Counted from the stretch's first letter, positions 1 to 8,414 are shown. The stretch is 64,000 bases of DNA from Streptomyces sp. 1-11 (GCF_007176755.1 NZ_BJTV01000001.1:620001-684000), one strand, 5' to 3'. Program-made: numbers and translations. The notes: generated by a model not told the origin, from the sequence alone.

Positions 1-1
1 G

Positions 2-205
2 CTGCGCTACGACGTGCGTCGGTGGGCGACGGTGTTCCCGGTGGGCATGACGGCCACGTCGACCCTGTCGGTCGGGACGGCCCTGGCCCTCGGGTGGCTG
101 AAGCAGCCCGGCCAGGCGCTGGTGTGGCTGGCGGTGGCGGTGTGGCTGGTGGTCGCGGCCGGTGCGGTGCGCGCAGCCCGCACCGGCCTGTTCAGTGCGG
201 GCTGA
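2..205 (+). CDS. C-terminal end of a TDT/SLAC1-type membrane transporter (partial)
   Basis: Only the last 67 residues are in the window; the frame is open to the left edge. The visible part starts LRYDVRRWATVFPVGMT and then has two hydrophobic stretches and a short basic tail. The motif RYDxRRWATVFPxGM near a C-terminal transmembrane pair is typical of actinobacterial tellurite-resistance/C4-dicarboxylate (TDT) carriers, which share the SLAC1 fold. The substrate cannot be told from this fragment. Confidence is moderate because most of the protein is missing. Confidence 0.6.
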   Translation: MRYDVRRWATVFPVGMTATSTLSVGTALALGWLKQPGQALVWLAVAVWLVVAAGAVRAARTGLFSAG

Positions 206-248
206 GCCTCACGACTGCGGCACGGACCTCACGGCTGCGGCACGGGCC

Positions 249-602
249 TCAGGTCCACAGCACGGCGATGAAGATGTTCACCATGGTCAGCAGACCCACG
301 AGCCCGAAGACCCGCTTGTCCACCTTCTCCTCGTCGCGCTGGACGTAGACCAGCCCGAGGATCACGATCAGCACGGCCAGCTTCACGCCGATCTTGATGG
401 TGTTGACGTGGTGGCCGTCGGCCTCGTTGAGCCCGACCAGGGCCACGCCGGTGACCAGCATGGTGAACGCGCCGTGCAGCATTCCGGGGACGAACCGGGC
501 CGTGCCCTGGCCCATCGCCTTCATCTGGGTGAGGAAACCGCCGAGCAGCGCGGCGATGCCGATGATGTGCAGGCCGACGAAGAGATGGATGAGTACGTCC
601 AT
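249..602 (-). CDS. Small integral membrane protein, function unknown
   Basis: A 117-residue protein starting MDVLIHLFVGLHIIG. It has about four hydrophobic helices (residues about 4-22, 38-58, 68-88 and 98-116), with a short charged QRDEEKVDKR loop before the last. This ATG was chosen because upstream residues in the same frame look like non-coding translation; the ribosome-binding site is weak. It resembles small conserved Streptomyces integral membrane proteins, but I recognise no family function. It is convergent with the transporter end to the left and divergent from the NlpC/P60 gene to the right. Confidence 0.7.
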   Translation of the reverse strand: MDVLIHLFVGLHIIGIAALLGGFLTQMKAMGQGTARFVPGMLHGAFTMLVTGVALVGLNEADGHHVNTIKIGVKLAVLIVILGLVYVQRDEEKVDKRVFGLVGLLTMVNIFIAVLWT

Positions 603-1028
603 GACCCCGGAGCCTAATGAGGGGGTCCGGGGCGGCCGGCCACCGGGCCCGTCCCACGACCGGATCCGACGCGGATGATCTTGCATATATGCGCCGTATA
701 GCACCACAGGCTTCCCGCAGGCCCCGCAACGCGCGCTTCGGTCACTACGGAGCGTCAAGGCGGCAGCCATGACCCGGCGAGGCGATCACGGACCCGCTCG
801 GCCCGGTCCGTCTCGGTCAGTTCCATACAGTGCGTTACCGGACTGTCACAATGCGCCCTAACGTCCTCCCCCAGGTGACCGGCTTCCCACCGCCGTCCGG
901 GCCAGGGACGGCCGCCGGCCACCTCCGCCGAGAAAGGTCCGGCGGCGGCCCGTTCCCCTGTGCGGGCCGCCGCCGGACACACCGACCGCTCGGCCGCAGA
1001 GGTCCCATGGAAGGACGTGACGGTCCAG
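603..1028. other. Divergent intergenic region, about 425 nt
   Basis: No gene is supported here. It carries the promoters of the membrane protein (left, minus) and the NlpC/P60 gene (right, plus). An AT-rich patch contains a 10-bp perfect palindrome, gcatatatgc, at 683-692. A possible promoter for the plus gene is TTACCG (835-840) and CCTAAC (857-862), spaced by 16. Several GC-rich inverted repeats lie at 880-990. I looked for a c-di-AMP (ydaO-type) riboswitch, common before NlpC/P60 genes in this group, and could not recognise one. Confidence 0.4.
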
Positions 1029-2084
1029 GTGGCAGCGCACCGAAAGCCCCGACAGCGCTCGCTCGGCGGCAACACGGCCCGTACGGCCGTGACCCTCGCC
1101 CTGGCGGGCGCGGCCACCGCGACGGCCTTCGAGGGCACGGGCAACGCCGAACCGCAGCTGACGCCGGCCCAGGTGAAGGCCAAGGTCGACAAGCTGTACC
1201 AGGAGGCGGAGACCGCCACCCAGCGGTACGACGGGGCGAAGGAGAGGACGGAGGCGACCCAGCGGCGGCTGAACTCGCTGCAGGACGAGGCCGCCCGCAG
1301 GCAGCAGCGGCTCAACACGGCACGCGACGCGCTGGGTTCGGTGGCGGCCGCGCAGTACCGCGACGGCGCGATCGACCCTTCCTGGCAACTGGCACTGTCC
1401 AGCGACCCCGACCGGTACCTGGACGGGGCCGCGCTCGCGGAGCGGGTGGACGACCGGCAGGCCGGGGCGGTGGCGCGGGTGCGCGAACAGCTCCGCGAGA
1501 TCGAGCAGTTACGCGGCGCCGCCCGCGTCGAGCTGAAGTCGCTGCGGTCGCGGCAGGCGGAGGTGCGGCGGCACAAGCAGACGGTCACCGCGAAACTCGC
1601 GGAGGCGCGCAGGCTGCTGGCACGGCTCACTCCCCCGGAGCGCACCTGGATCACCGGCGACGCCGCCGGGCACGCCTCGCGCTCGGCCTCCGACGCCCGG
1701 GCGGCCCTGGCACAGGCGGGGTCCGTTCCCTCCGGCCCCCGTGCGGCGGCGGCCGTCGCCTACGCCTACCAGAAGCTCGGCAGCCCCTATGTGTGGGGCG
1801 CGACCGGACCCAACGCCTTCGACTGCTCCGGACTGGTGCAGGCCGCCTACCGCTCCGCCGGCATCTCCCTGCCCCGCACCACCTACGCCCAGATCAACGC
1901 GGGCCGGCGCGTGTCCCGCTCCCAGCTCCAGCCCGGCGACCTGGTCTTCTTCTACTCGGGCATCAGCCATGTCGGCATCTACATCGGCGCCGGCCGGATG
2001 ATCCACGCCCCCAACCCGTCGGCGCCGGTCCGGGTGGCCCCCGTCGACGAGATGCCGTTCGCGGGGGCGACGCGGGTGACGTGA
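1029..2084 (+). CDS. Secreted NlpC/P60 peptidoglycan hydrolase with coiled-coil N-terminus
   Basis: A 351-residue protein from the GTG start that gives AAHRKPRQRSLGG. A signal-like segment (TARTAVTLALAGAATATAF) is followed by a long Gln/Arg/Glu-rich coiled coil (about residues 35-215, RipA/CwlO-like) and a C-terminal NlpC/P60 domain. The catalytic cysteine is in DCSGLV, the histidine in SHVGIYIG, and a third polar position lies near IHAPN. Such enzymes cut the stem peptide of peptidoglycan outside the cell, usually between D-Glu and meso- or LL-diaminopimelate. The start was chosen over an upstream in-frame GTG at 960 because ggaagga precedes it and Streptomyces homologues begin MAAHRKP. Its stop codon lies in the first copy of a 39-bp tandem duplication. 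Confidence 0.9.
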   Translation: MAAHRKPRQRSLGGNTARTAVTLALAGAATATAFEGTGNAEPQLTPAQVKAKVDKLYQEAETATQRYDGAKERTEATQRRLNSLQDEAARRQQRLNTARDALGSVAAAQYRDGAIDPSWQLALSSDPDRYLDGAALAERVDDRQAGAVARVREQLREIEQLRGAARVELKSLRSRQAEVRRHKQTVTAKLAEARRLLARLTPPERTWITGDAAGHASRSASDARAALAQAGSVPSGPRAAAAVAYAYQKLGSPYVWGATGPNAFDCSGLVQAAYRSAGISLPRTTYAQINAGRRVSRSQLQPGDLVFFYSGISHVGIYIGAGRMIHAPNPSAPVRVAPVDEMPFAGATRVT

Positions 2085-2158
2085 GCGGCGGCCCGGCGGG
2101 TACACCAGCCGGCGCGCCCGTGAGCGGCGGCCCGGCGGGTCACACCAGCCGGCGTGCC
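2081..2158. repeat. 39-bp tandem duplication across the ends of two convergent genes
   Basis: Two near-identical units, 2081-2118 and 2120-2158, begin gtgagcggcggcccggcggg and differ by a one-base insertion and one substitution (ggcgcgcc versus ggcgtgcc). Copy 1 contains the stop of the NlpC/P60 gene (2082-2084); copy 2 contains the stop of the opposing response regulator (2140-2142). Confidence 0.85.
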
Positions 2159-2871
2159 GTGGCCCAGCGGGTCAGCTCGTGGCGGTTGGAGAGCTGGAGC
2201 TTGCGCAGGACCGCCGAGACATGGGACTCGACCGTCTTGACCGAGATGAAGAGCTGCTTGGCGATCTCCTTGTAGGCGTAACCGCGGGCGATCAGACGCA
2301 GCACCTCCCGTTCGCGCTGGGTGAGGCGGTCCAGGTCCTCGTCGACGGGCGGGGCGTCGGTGGAGGCGAAGGCGTCCAGCACGAACCCGGCCAGGCGCGG
2401 CGAGAAGACGGCGTCGCCCTCCTGGACCCGGAAGACCGAGTCGACCAGGTCGGTGCCGGTGATGGTCTTGGTGACGTAGCCGCGGGCACCGCCGCGGATC
2501 ACGCCGATCACGTCCTCAGCGGCGTCTGAGACGGACAGCGCCAGGAAGCGGACGGGCCGCTCGGCGTCGGCCATCAACGCGACGCACCGGCGCAGTACTT
2601 CGACCCCGCCGCCACCGGGCAGGTGGACGTCGAGCAGGACCACCTCGGGCCGGGTCGCGGTGATGACCGAGACCGCCTGGTCGACGTCCGCGGCCTCGCC
2701 GACCACCTCGACCCCGGTCTCGACGGTCTGCCCGATCTCGGCCTGGACACCGGTGCGGAACATGCGGTGGTCGTCCACGAGCACCACGCGCACGTGCCGT
2801 TCACCGGCCGGGCCGGGCCCGGCCGGCTCCGCCGCTCCCGCCGTACCGCTCGCCTCGGTCGCGTCGCTCAT
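2140..2871 (-). CDS. NarL/LuxR-type response regulator, partner of the PspC-domain histidine kinase
   Basis: A 243-residue protein. After a disordered 25-residue N-terminus comes a receiver domain with the acidic pair in VLVDDHR, phospho-acceptor Asp81 in VVLLDVHLP, and the conserved Thr/Ser and Lys positions (ALSVSD, VTKTI). A C-terminal LuxR helix-turn-helix follows (LTQREREVLRLIARGYAYKEIAKQL, residues about 183-235). The start overlaps the end of the kinase gene by four bases (ATGA), so the two are translationally coupled and surely form one system. Linkage to PspC-domain proteins suggests a response to membrane or cell-wall stress, as for LiaSR-like systems; that is inference. Confidence 0.93.
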   Translation of the reverse strand: MSDATEASGTAGAAEPAGPGPAGERHVRVVLVDDHRMFRTGVQAEIGQTVETGVEVVGEAADVDQAVSVITATRPEVVLLDVHLPGGGGVEVLRRCVALMADAERPVRFLALSVSDAAEDVIGVIRGGARGYVTKTITGTDLVDSVFRVQEGDAVFSPRLAGFVLDAFASTDAPPVDEDLDRLTQREREVLRLIARGYAYKEIAKQLFISVKTVESHVSAVLRKLQLSNRHELTRWATARRLV

Positions 2872-4157
2872 GACGTCTTCTCCGCCCTCTCCATCTCCAG
2901 TTCGACCTCCGTGCCGCCGCCCGGCACCGCCCGCAGCCGGGCCGTGCCGCCGTTGCGCTCCATGCGGCCGATGATCGATTCTCTGACACCCATCCGGTCG
3001 GCGGGTATCGAGTCGAGGTCGAAGCCGGGGCCGCGGTCACGGACCGACACGAACACCGTCCTCCCCTCGACCTCGGCGTAGACCTGTACGGCACCGCCCT
3101 CGCCACCGTACTTGGCGGCGTTGACCATCGCCTCGCGCGCGGCCTGCATCTGCGCCCCGGTCCCTTCGTCGAGCGGGCAGTCGCCGACCACGACCACCTC
3201 TATGGGCACACCGTGCTTGTCCTCGACCTCGGCCGCGCTGCGCCGTACCGCCTCGGCGACCGTGTCGGGCTCGTCCGCCTCGTCCTTGCCCGTGCCCTCG
3301 GGCTTGTACAGCCAGGTGCGGAGGTCCCGCTCCTGGGCGCGGGCCAGGCGGCGCACCTCGCCGGCGTTGTCCGCGTTGCGCTGGATCAGGGTGAGGGTGT
3401 GCAGCACGGAGTCGTGCACGTGGGCGGCGACCTCGGCGCGTTCCTGGGCCCGGATGCGCATCAGGCGTTCCTCGGAGAGGTCCTGGGTCATCCGGACCAG
3501 GTAGGGCCCGGCGAGCAGGGTGATGCCGACGAGGACGGCGAGCGCGGCCTGGAGGACCGCGCCGAGGTGGGCGGCCGAGCCCTGCATGACGAAGATGGCG
3601 GAGACGCCGGCCGTGACCAGCAGGACTCCGACGGCCGCGCGCAGCAGGCTGAGCGTGCGGCGGCGGCTGCCGACCTCCACCCAGCGGGCACGGCGGGCGT
3701 TGTCCGCCTGGCGCCACACCAGGGCGACACCGGCCGCGACCAGCACGGCGGGCAGCAGGTAGGCCTTGGCCCCGTTGGTCAGGTTGACGCTGCCCACGAA
3801 GACCATGGACACGATGACCATGAGGAGCAGGGCGACGATCTGTCCCTTGTCCGGCTTGCGGGCCACCAGTCTGCGCCGGCCCTCCGGGGAGGTCTCGGTG
3901 CCGACCAGCGGCGGCTTGTGACCGCCGACGCCGCCGACGCCGAGCGGTACGAAGAACCAGAACGCGGCGTACAGCAGCGCGCCGAGGCCGTTGGCCATGA
4001 ACAGGCCTACGAAGGCGAGCCGGACCCAGATGACGGGCAGGCCGAGGTGCCCGGCGAGGCCTCGCGCCACTCCGCCGAGCCAGCGGCCGTCGCTGCTGCG
4101 GTAGAGCTTGCGCGGTGGCCGCGGGTCATCGAGGGGCAGTGCTGCGGCTTCCGGCAT
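2868..4157 (-). CDS. PspC-domain sensor histidine kinase (NarL/DesK-type)
   Basis: A 429-residue membrane kinase. Residues about 15-80 form a PspC domain (KLYRSSDGRWLGGVARGLAG, then a transmembrane helix). About five more hydrophobic segments follow to residue 215. The phospho-acceptor histidine is in AAHVHDSVLHTLTL (HisKA_3 type), and a C-terminal HATPase has the G box GPGFDLDSIP. The start MPEAAALP (4157) was preferred to an in-frame ATG at 4193. It is divergent from the PspC/LiaF-like gene at 4357, an arrangement in which kinase, regulator and a PspC membrane protein form one envelope-stress unit. The signal is unknown. Confidence 0.92.
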   Translation of the reverse strand: MPEAAALPLDDPRPPRKLYRSSDGRWLGGVARGLAGHLGLPVIWVRLAFVGLFMANGLGALLYAAFWFFVPLGVGGVGGHKPPLVGTETSPEGRRRLVARKPDKGQIVALLLMVIVSMVFVGSVNLTNGAKAYLLPAVLVAAGVALVWRQADNARRARWVEVGSRRRTLSLLRAAVGVLLVTAGVSAIFVMQGSAAHLGAVLQAALAVLVGITLLAGPYLVRMTQDLSEERLMRIRAQERAEVAAHVHDSVLHTLTLIQRNADNAGEVRRLARAQERDLRTWLYKPEGTGKDEADEPDTVAEAVRRSAAEVEDKHGVPIEVVVVGDCPLDEGTGAQMQAAREAMVNAAKYGGEGGAVQVYAEVEGRTVFVSVRDRGPGFDLDSIPADRMGVRESIIGRMERNGGTARLRAVPGGGTEVELEMERAEKTS

Positions 4158-4191
4158 GGCATCGATGTTCACACGGCCGCGGGGGCGGAGC

Positions 4192-4221
4192 ATCAGGGTC
4201 CGCCCCCTAATCTCCCCTGAT
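4192..4221. promoter_or_regulatory. Inverted repeat in the divergent PspC promoter region, candidate operator
   Basis: ATCAGGG (4192-4198) and CCCTGAT (4215-4221) form a 7-bp inverted repeat with a 16-nt spacer, between the divergent kinase (start 4157) and PspC/LiaF-like gene (start 4357). The position suits a site for the response regulator encoded at 2140-2871, but there is no direct evidence. Confidence 0.35.
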
Positions 4222-4356
4222 CTCGGTGCCGGCGGTCCGCGGCGGCCGGCCGGCCCGGGCCGGACCGCCTTCCGGACGGGTCTCCGGGCGGATCTCAGGG
4301 TTCGCCCAGGGTCATCCCGACTGCCCTCGCGGCGGACGGACCGTCACCATGGACGC

Positions 4357-5847
4357 ATGACGGATCACGAGCACGCCGCGACGGGTCCGGGACCCGGCCC
4401 CGGCCCGCGCCCGGACCCGGGTACCGGACCGACGGATGCCAAGCCCGCCGCGACGGGAGGGACCGGAGCGCCCGGCACGGAGAGGGCCGCCGGCACTGGC
4501 GCGGCGGGACGGACGACAACGGCTCAGCAGGAGCGGGAGCAGGACTCGCGGGAGCAGGACGGCGCCGCCACCCCGGGCCGCTTCCGGCGCGACCGCCGGC
4601 ACAAGATGATCGCGGGCGTGTGCGCGGGGCTCGGACGGCAGACCGACATGGATCCGGTGATCTTCCGGATCACCCTGGCGGTGCTGGCCGCGACCGGTGG
4701 CATCGGTCTGATCTTCTACGGCTTCGCCTGGCTGCTCGTGCCGTTTGAGGAGGAAGAGGAGAACGAGGTCCGCAAGCTGCTGACCGGGCGGGTCGACGGG
4801 CAGGCGCTGGCCGCTGTGCTGTTCGCCCTCGTCGGCTGCGGCATCTTCCTGACCATGCTGAAGAACGGCGGGGTGCTCGCCTTCGCCGTGGTGCTCTCCC
4901 TGCTGCTGGCCGGCGCGGGGTACTGGTCACGGCACCGCGGGGCCCCGGACCCCGATCCGCTCGCCGCACAGGCCGCCGCCGACGCCCCGCCGGAGGCCAA
5001 GGCGCCGCCGGTCATCGACATCTACCCCCCGTCCTGGTGGCGGGACCCGATCGTCAAGGACGGCACCCATGTCGGAGGCACCGGGTATCTGTGGGGCCCT
5101 TCCGACACCCGCGACCGGGACCTCGCCCCGGCCGTCGACGTCAGGATGGACCTCCCCTGGACGCACCCGGGCTCCGCGCAGCCGGTGCGGCCGGCGGCGC
5201 CGCCGAGACCGCGTGGCCCGCGCTGGATCGGCGGCTGGGTGTTCCTGCTCGCCCTGCTGGCCGGCGGCCTGGGCACCGGGCTGACCTGGGACACGCACCC
5301 GCTGGGCGTCAGCCTGCAGACCGGCCTGGCCTGGGCGCTCGTGGTCCTCGGCCTCGGCATCGCGCTCAGCGCGTTCCTGGGCCGGACAGGAGCCGGATCG
5401 GTGTTCCTCGCGATCCTCACGGCCGCCGCGCTGGCGGGCGCCACGGCCCTGCCGAAGGACATAGCGACCCACTGGAGCCGGACGTCCTGGAGACCGGCCG
5501 CTACGGCGGAGGTGCGCCCCGCCTACTCCGTGGGCACCGGTGTGGGCACCCTGGACCTGACCCGGGTCCACCCCGGCAGGGGGCGGACGGTGACCACCGG
5601 CGCCGAGGTGGGCGCGGGACAGCTGAAGGTGATCGTGCCGCGGGACGCGACGGTGCGGATGAACATCGACGTGGGCGTGGGCGACATCCGGTTGCCCGGT
5701 GAGAGCAGGGAGGACGTGGACGTGAAGCCGGACAGGCACCAGAAGGTGACCCTGTCGCCCGTCGGATCCGCGAAGAGGACCGGCACGCTCAGGCTGGACC
5801 TCAGGGTGGGCGTCGGACAGGTGGAGGTCAGCCGTGCTGCGTCATGA
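4357..5847 (+). CDS. PspC-domain membrane protein with LiaF-like C-terminus
   Basis: A 496-residue protein. A disordered Pro/Gly/Thr-rich N-terminus (1-65) leads into a PspC domain (RFRRDRRHKMIAGVCAGLG, about 70-130) with its transmembrane helix (IFYGFAWLLVPF), more membrane segments (about 150-180 and 290-360), and a C-terminal beta-rich part (about 390-496) with repeated VGVG/DIRL motifs like the cell-wall-active antibiotic response domain of LiaF. LiaF-type proteins hold their sensor kinase inactive until the envelope is stressed. It faces the PspC kinase and probably shares its regulation. The ATG giving MTDHEHAATG was chosen because it lies near the preceding acgc/ggac region and matches family length. 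Confidence 0.88.
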   Translation: MTDHEHAATGPGPGPGPRPDPGTGPTDAKPAATGGTGAPGTERAAGTGAAGRTTTAQQEREQDSREQDGAATPGRFRRDRRHKMIAGVCAGLGRQTDMDPVIFRITLAVLAATGGIGLIFYGFAWLLVPFEEEEENEVRKLLTGRVDGQALAAVLFALVGCGIFLTMLKNGGVLAFAVVLSLLLAGAGYWSRHRGAPDPDPLAAQAAADAPPEAKAPPVIDIYPPSWWRDPIVKDGTHVGGTGYLWGPSDTRDRDLAPAVDVRMDLPWTHPGSAQPVRPAAPPRPRGPRWIGGWVFLLALLAGGLGTGLTWDTHPLGVSLQTGLAWALVVLGLGIALSAFLGRTGAGSVFLAILTAAALAGATALPKDIATHWSRTSWRPAATAEVRPAYSVGTGVGTLDLTRVHPGRGRTVTTGAEVGAGQLKVIVPRDATVRMNIDVGVGDIRLPGESREDVDVKPDRHQKVTLSPVGSAKRTGTLRLDLRVGVGQVEVSRAAS

Positions 5848-6046
5848 GTTCCGGCCGGGAAAGCTGGTCGCCGGCCTCTTCCTCACCGCCGCCGGCGCGG
5901 TCTACGCCGGTGACGCGGCGGGGCTGTGGGACACCCCGTGGTTCGTGATCATCCCGCTGGTGGTGGGCGGCCTGTGCCTGGCCGGCGTCAGTACGGCGGC
6001 GGCGCGGGGCATCCGCAGACACACCGCGCGCGGCGGTCAGCGGTAG
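5834..6046 (+). CDS. Small two-helix membrane protein downstream of the PspC/LiaF-like gene
   Basis: A 70-residue protein from GTG at 5834, overlapping the previous gene by 14 bases, so probably translationally coupled. The sequence LVAGLFLTAAGAVYAG, then WFVIIPLVVGGLCLAGV, gives two transmembrane helices with an Arg-rich tail. It looks like a small accessory membrane protein of the envelope-stress unit. Its stop codon lies in the first copy of a 37-bp tandem repeat. Confidence 0.75.
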   Translation: MLRHEFRPGKLVAGLFLTAAGAVYAGDAAGLWDTPWFVIIPLVVGGLCLAGVSTAAARGIRRHTARGGQR

Positions 6047-6105
6047 CCGCCCGCGCGGGCTCGTCGCGCGGCGGTCAGCGATAGCCGCCCGTGCGGGCTC
6101 GTCGC
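6031..6105. repeat. 37-bp tandem duplication across the ends of two convergent genes
   Basis: Units 6031-6067 and 6069-6105 differ at two positions (g/a at 6043/6081 and c/t at 6054/6092). Copy 1 carries the TAG of the plus-strand membrane protein. Copy 2 carries the TGA of the minus-strand DoxX gene (6075-6077). Copy 1 would also terminate the minus reading frame: it encodes RARAGGYR-stop where copy 2 encodes RARTGGYR-stop. Confidence 0.9.
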
Positions 6106-6605
6106 CGGGACCTCAGGGCCGCGTCGACGGAGAAGTAGGACGTTCCGGCGAGGACGAGGGGCAGCCAGGCCATCAGGTAGGCGAGGTCGTTGCCGTAGTA
6201 GTACGGCTTCGAGGCCCAGCTCACGGTCAGCCACAGGCTGAGCGAGATCAGCGCGCCGCCCAGGGCGGCCAGCCGGCCGAACAGCCCGAGCAGGGTGCCG
6301 ATGCCGACGGCCAGTTCGCCGAGGGCGATGGCGACGCCGAAGCCGACGGGGTTCTTCAGAGCCAGATCGATCAGGGCCGGGATGGCGGCGGAGCCGCGGG
6401 CCGCGCGCATGGTGTCACCGATGGAGCCGGCACCGCCGGACTTGAGGAAGGCACTGTCGGTGATCTTGTCCAGCCCGGCGTACACGAAGGTCACGCCGAG
6501 GAAGATGCGAAGCGGCAGAAGGGAGTACCGGGTGGCCGAGTCGCGCCAGCCTCGCACACCGTTCAGATCGGAGGCGTACGTGTCCATCCGAGTACTCTGA
6601 GTCAT
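6075..6605 (-). CDS. DoxX family membrane protein
   Basis: A 176-residue protein from the ATG giving MTQSTRMDTY; a start eight codons upstream (6629) is possible. Four hydrophobic helices, a first helix with RIFLGVTFVYAGLDKI, and the later ALGELAVGIGTLLGLFGRLAALGG motif identify the DoxX/TQO small-subunit family, which includes quinone-linked and redox-stress membrane proteins. Other Streptomyces members are described only as DoxX. It stands alone, convergent with the PspC unit. The region 6606-6818 upstream has an AT-rich patch around 6700-6730 that may hold its promoter. Confidence 0.87.
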   Translation of the reverse strand: MTQSTRMDTYASDLNGVRGWRDSATRYSLLPLRIFLGVTFVYAGLDKITDSAFLKSGGAGSIGDTMRAARGSAAIPALIDLALKNPVGFGVAIALGELAVGIGTLLGLFGRLAALGGALISLSLWLTVSWASKPYYYGNDLAYLMAWLPLVLAGTSYFSVDAALRSRRRARTGGYR

Positions 6606-6818
6606 CACTGCCAGCCGCCTCTCACCCACCGTGCCGGTACCCCTCGACCGACGATACGTACGGCAGGCGGGAACGGTTCAACTCCCTCCGGGATGCTTGT
6701 ACTAATTTCCGACTTTCGGGTGTATTCGGAGAGCCGAACCGGAGGAAGCCGGCAGCCCGCGGGCCGGCCTCCTCACCCTCTCACCTCTCACCCCACGCCC
6801 CCTCGCTCCGTTCTCCCC

Positions 6819-8099
6819 TCACTCCGCGATCTGGACGACGCACCGGTTGGTCGCCGCGCCGCCCGCGGTGATCACCTGCACCTCGACCGCGCCGGGCTCC
6901 ACCTCGGCCGGCACCGGGACGGTCAGGACGGTGTCCGTGGGGTTGCGGAAGCCGCCGGTGACGGGGACCAGGGGGACGTGGACGTCGACGGCGCCGATGC
7001 GGACGACCGTGCGGGAGAGGCGGTCGGCGCCGTGAGCGCCGGGCGGGACGAAGCCGGTGCCGCGGATCTCGATGTCGTCGCCGGTGCGGATCGGGCCGTC
7101 CAGGTCGCCGGGCTCGCGGGCGCGCACCACGGAGAGGATCACCGGGCGGCCGCCCTCCGCGTACTTGCCGGCCAGGTAGGTCGCGGCGGAGACCAGCACC
7201 AGCACCGCGAGTCCCCAGGGCAGGTCGGGGAGCTGGTCGGGGCGGCGGGCCAGCCGGACGGCGGCGAACAGCAGGGCGACGGCGTTGACGGCGACGTACT
7301 GGATGTCGGCGAAGGCGCCCCGGCCGGAGTCGTCGGTCAGCAGGTCGGCCGCGCGCGGCCGGTGGGCCGGCACCTTCTGCAGCCGCTGGGCGAGGATGCG
7401 CAGGCCGACCACCCGGCGGACCAGTACCGCGATGCCGCACAGCACGGCGAGGACGGTCGCCAGGCCCGCGCCGCGCGCGAGGTCGAGGCCGGCCAGCAGC
7501 GCGTCCCGTTCGCCGTGACCGGAGGCGGCGGCCAGCCGGCCCGCGAGCAGCAGGACGGCGTAGATCACGAGGAGGAGCCAGCTCGCGGCCACCGCGCGGG
7601 AGGTGGACATGCGGTTGTCCTCGCCGATGAGCGGTGCCAGCACCCCGCCGCGCGCCCGGTGCCGCCAGGAGGCGGCGGCCAGGACGCCCCCGACGGCGAG
7701 GGCGGCGAGCAGGGCGGCGGTGCGGGCGCTGCTCCAGCCCGCGCCGATCGCGGTCAGCGACTCGGCGAGCAGCAGGGCGAGGAAGGCGCCCGCCACCGCG
7801 TACACGGTGCGCAGCCACAGCCGCGCGAGCCAGGCCTCACCCTCGGCGCGGCCTCGTCCGGCGACCTCCTCGGCACGCTGGGTCAGCTCCTCGGAGACCC
7901 ACTGGCGGGAGGCGGAGGCCGAGTGGGCCACGGCCTGCGGCAGGCCCTCGCCGGCCGCGAACTCGTCGCGGGCGCGCAGGAACGCGGCGACGGCCCGCCG
8001 GTGCCCCTGCCGGGCCCCGTGCGGGCAGTCGCCGCACGCGCAGCCGCCCTCATGGGTGCCGTCTGCACCCGTGCCTTGTCTGGCCTCCTGTACCGCCAC
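6819..8099 (-). CDS. Large membrane protein of unknown function with a beta-rich C-terminus
   Basis: About 426 residues from GTG at 8099, preceded by gggaagg at a rather long distance; an upstream start at 8240 is open but gives Arg/Pro-rich sequence unlike a protein. A cysteine cluster (CACGDC) lies near residue 20, then a helical soluble part, then about seven or eight transmembrane segments (residues about 100-350). The last 110 residues look like an IPT/Ig-type beta domain (PVILSVVRAREPGDL ... EVQVITAGGAATNRCVVQ). I do not recognise the family function. It is the distal gene after the aldolase on the same strand but is separated by 315 nt. Confidence 0.72.
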   Translation of the reverse strand: MAVQEARQGTGADGTHEGGCACGDCPHGARQGHRRAVAAFLRARDEFAAGEGLPQAVAHSASASRQWVSEELTQRAEEVAGRGRAEGEAWLARLWLRTVYAVAGAFLALLLAESLTAIGAGWSSARTAALLAALAVGGVLAAASWRHRARGGVLAPLIGEDNRMSTSRAVAASWLLLVIYAVLLLAGRLAAASGHGERDALLAGLDLARGAGLATVLAVLCGIAVLVRRVVGLRILAQRLQKVPAHRPRAADLLTDDSGRGAFADIQYVAVNAVALLFAAVRLARRPDQLPDLPWGLAVLVLVSAATYLAGKYAEGGRPVILSVVRAREPGDLDGPIRTGDDIEIRGTGFVPPGAHGADRLSRTVVRIGAVDVHVPLVPVTGGFRNPTDTVLTVPVPAEVEPGAVEVQVITAGGAATNRCVVQIAE

Positions 8100-8414
8100 G
8101 GCCGACGCCCGCCTTCCCCACGACTTCCCGTCCGGGCCGGAGCCGCGCGCAGTGCGCGTTTCCGGCCGCGCAACTCCCCTGCGACGACAGCGAATTGTGC
8201 CCCACCCCGGCGGCGGTCCGGGCCGGCCGGTCCGGGCCACGGCGGGTGAACTCCATACCGCCGTGTTGACGCGCCGCCCGGCACCCCGCGCGACACGGAT
8301 CCGACGAGGATTCGGGGGCCGAGAGCCGACAGCCGGCAGCCGGGATCCCTGCAGCCGGAATCGGGCGGACGAAATGCGGCAGCCGGAGTCCAGCGGCCGG
8401 TCCGGTGCCGGTGG
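8100..8414. other. Intergenic region with degenerate AGCCGG repeats
   Basis: There is no gene in these 315 nt. From 8324 to 8400 the motif gcagccgg or agccgg recurs at least five times with irregular spacing, a low-complexity tract. The left part should hold the promoter of the membrane protein at 6819-8099. No clear terminator for the aldolase was identified. Confidence 0.4.

Noticed and set aside
844..865. TGTCACA followed by CGTC upstream of the NlpC/P60 gene, like an ECF41 promoter
   Set aside because: The spacing is 11 nt, not 16, so it does not fit the consensus met exactly at 44697-44783.
603..1028. Possible c-di-AMP (ydaO-type) riboswitch before the NlpC/P60 gene
   Set aside because: Hairpins and a ccgccgagaaagg stretch are present, but the conserved core elements could not be recognised by eye; a covariance search would decide.
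755..1654. Minus-strand ORF of 299 codons opposite the NlpC/P60 gene
   Set aside because: The translation is Ser/Arg/Ala low complexity and overlaps a well-supported gene.
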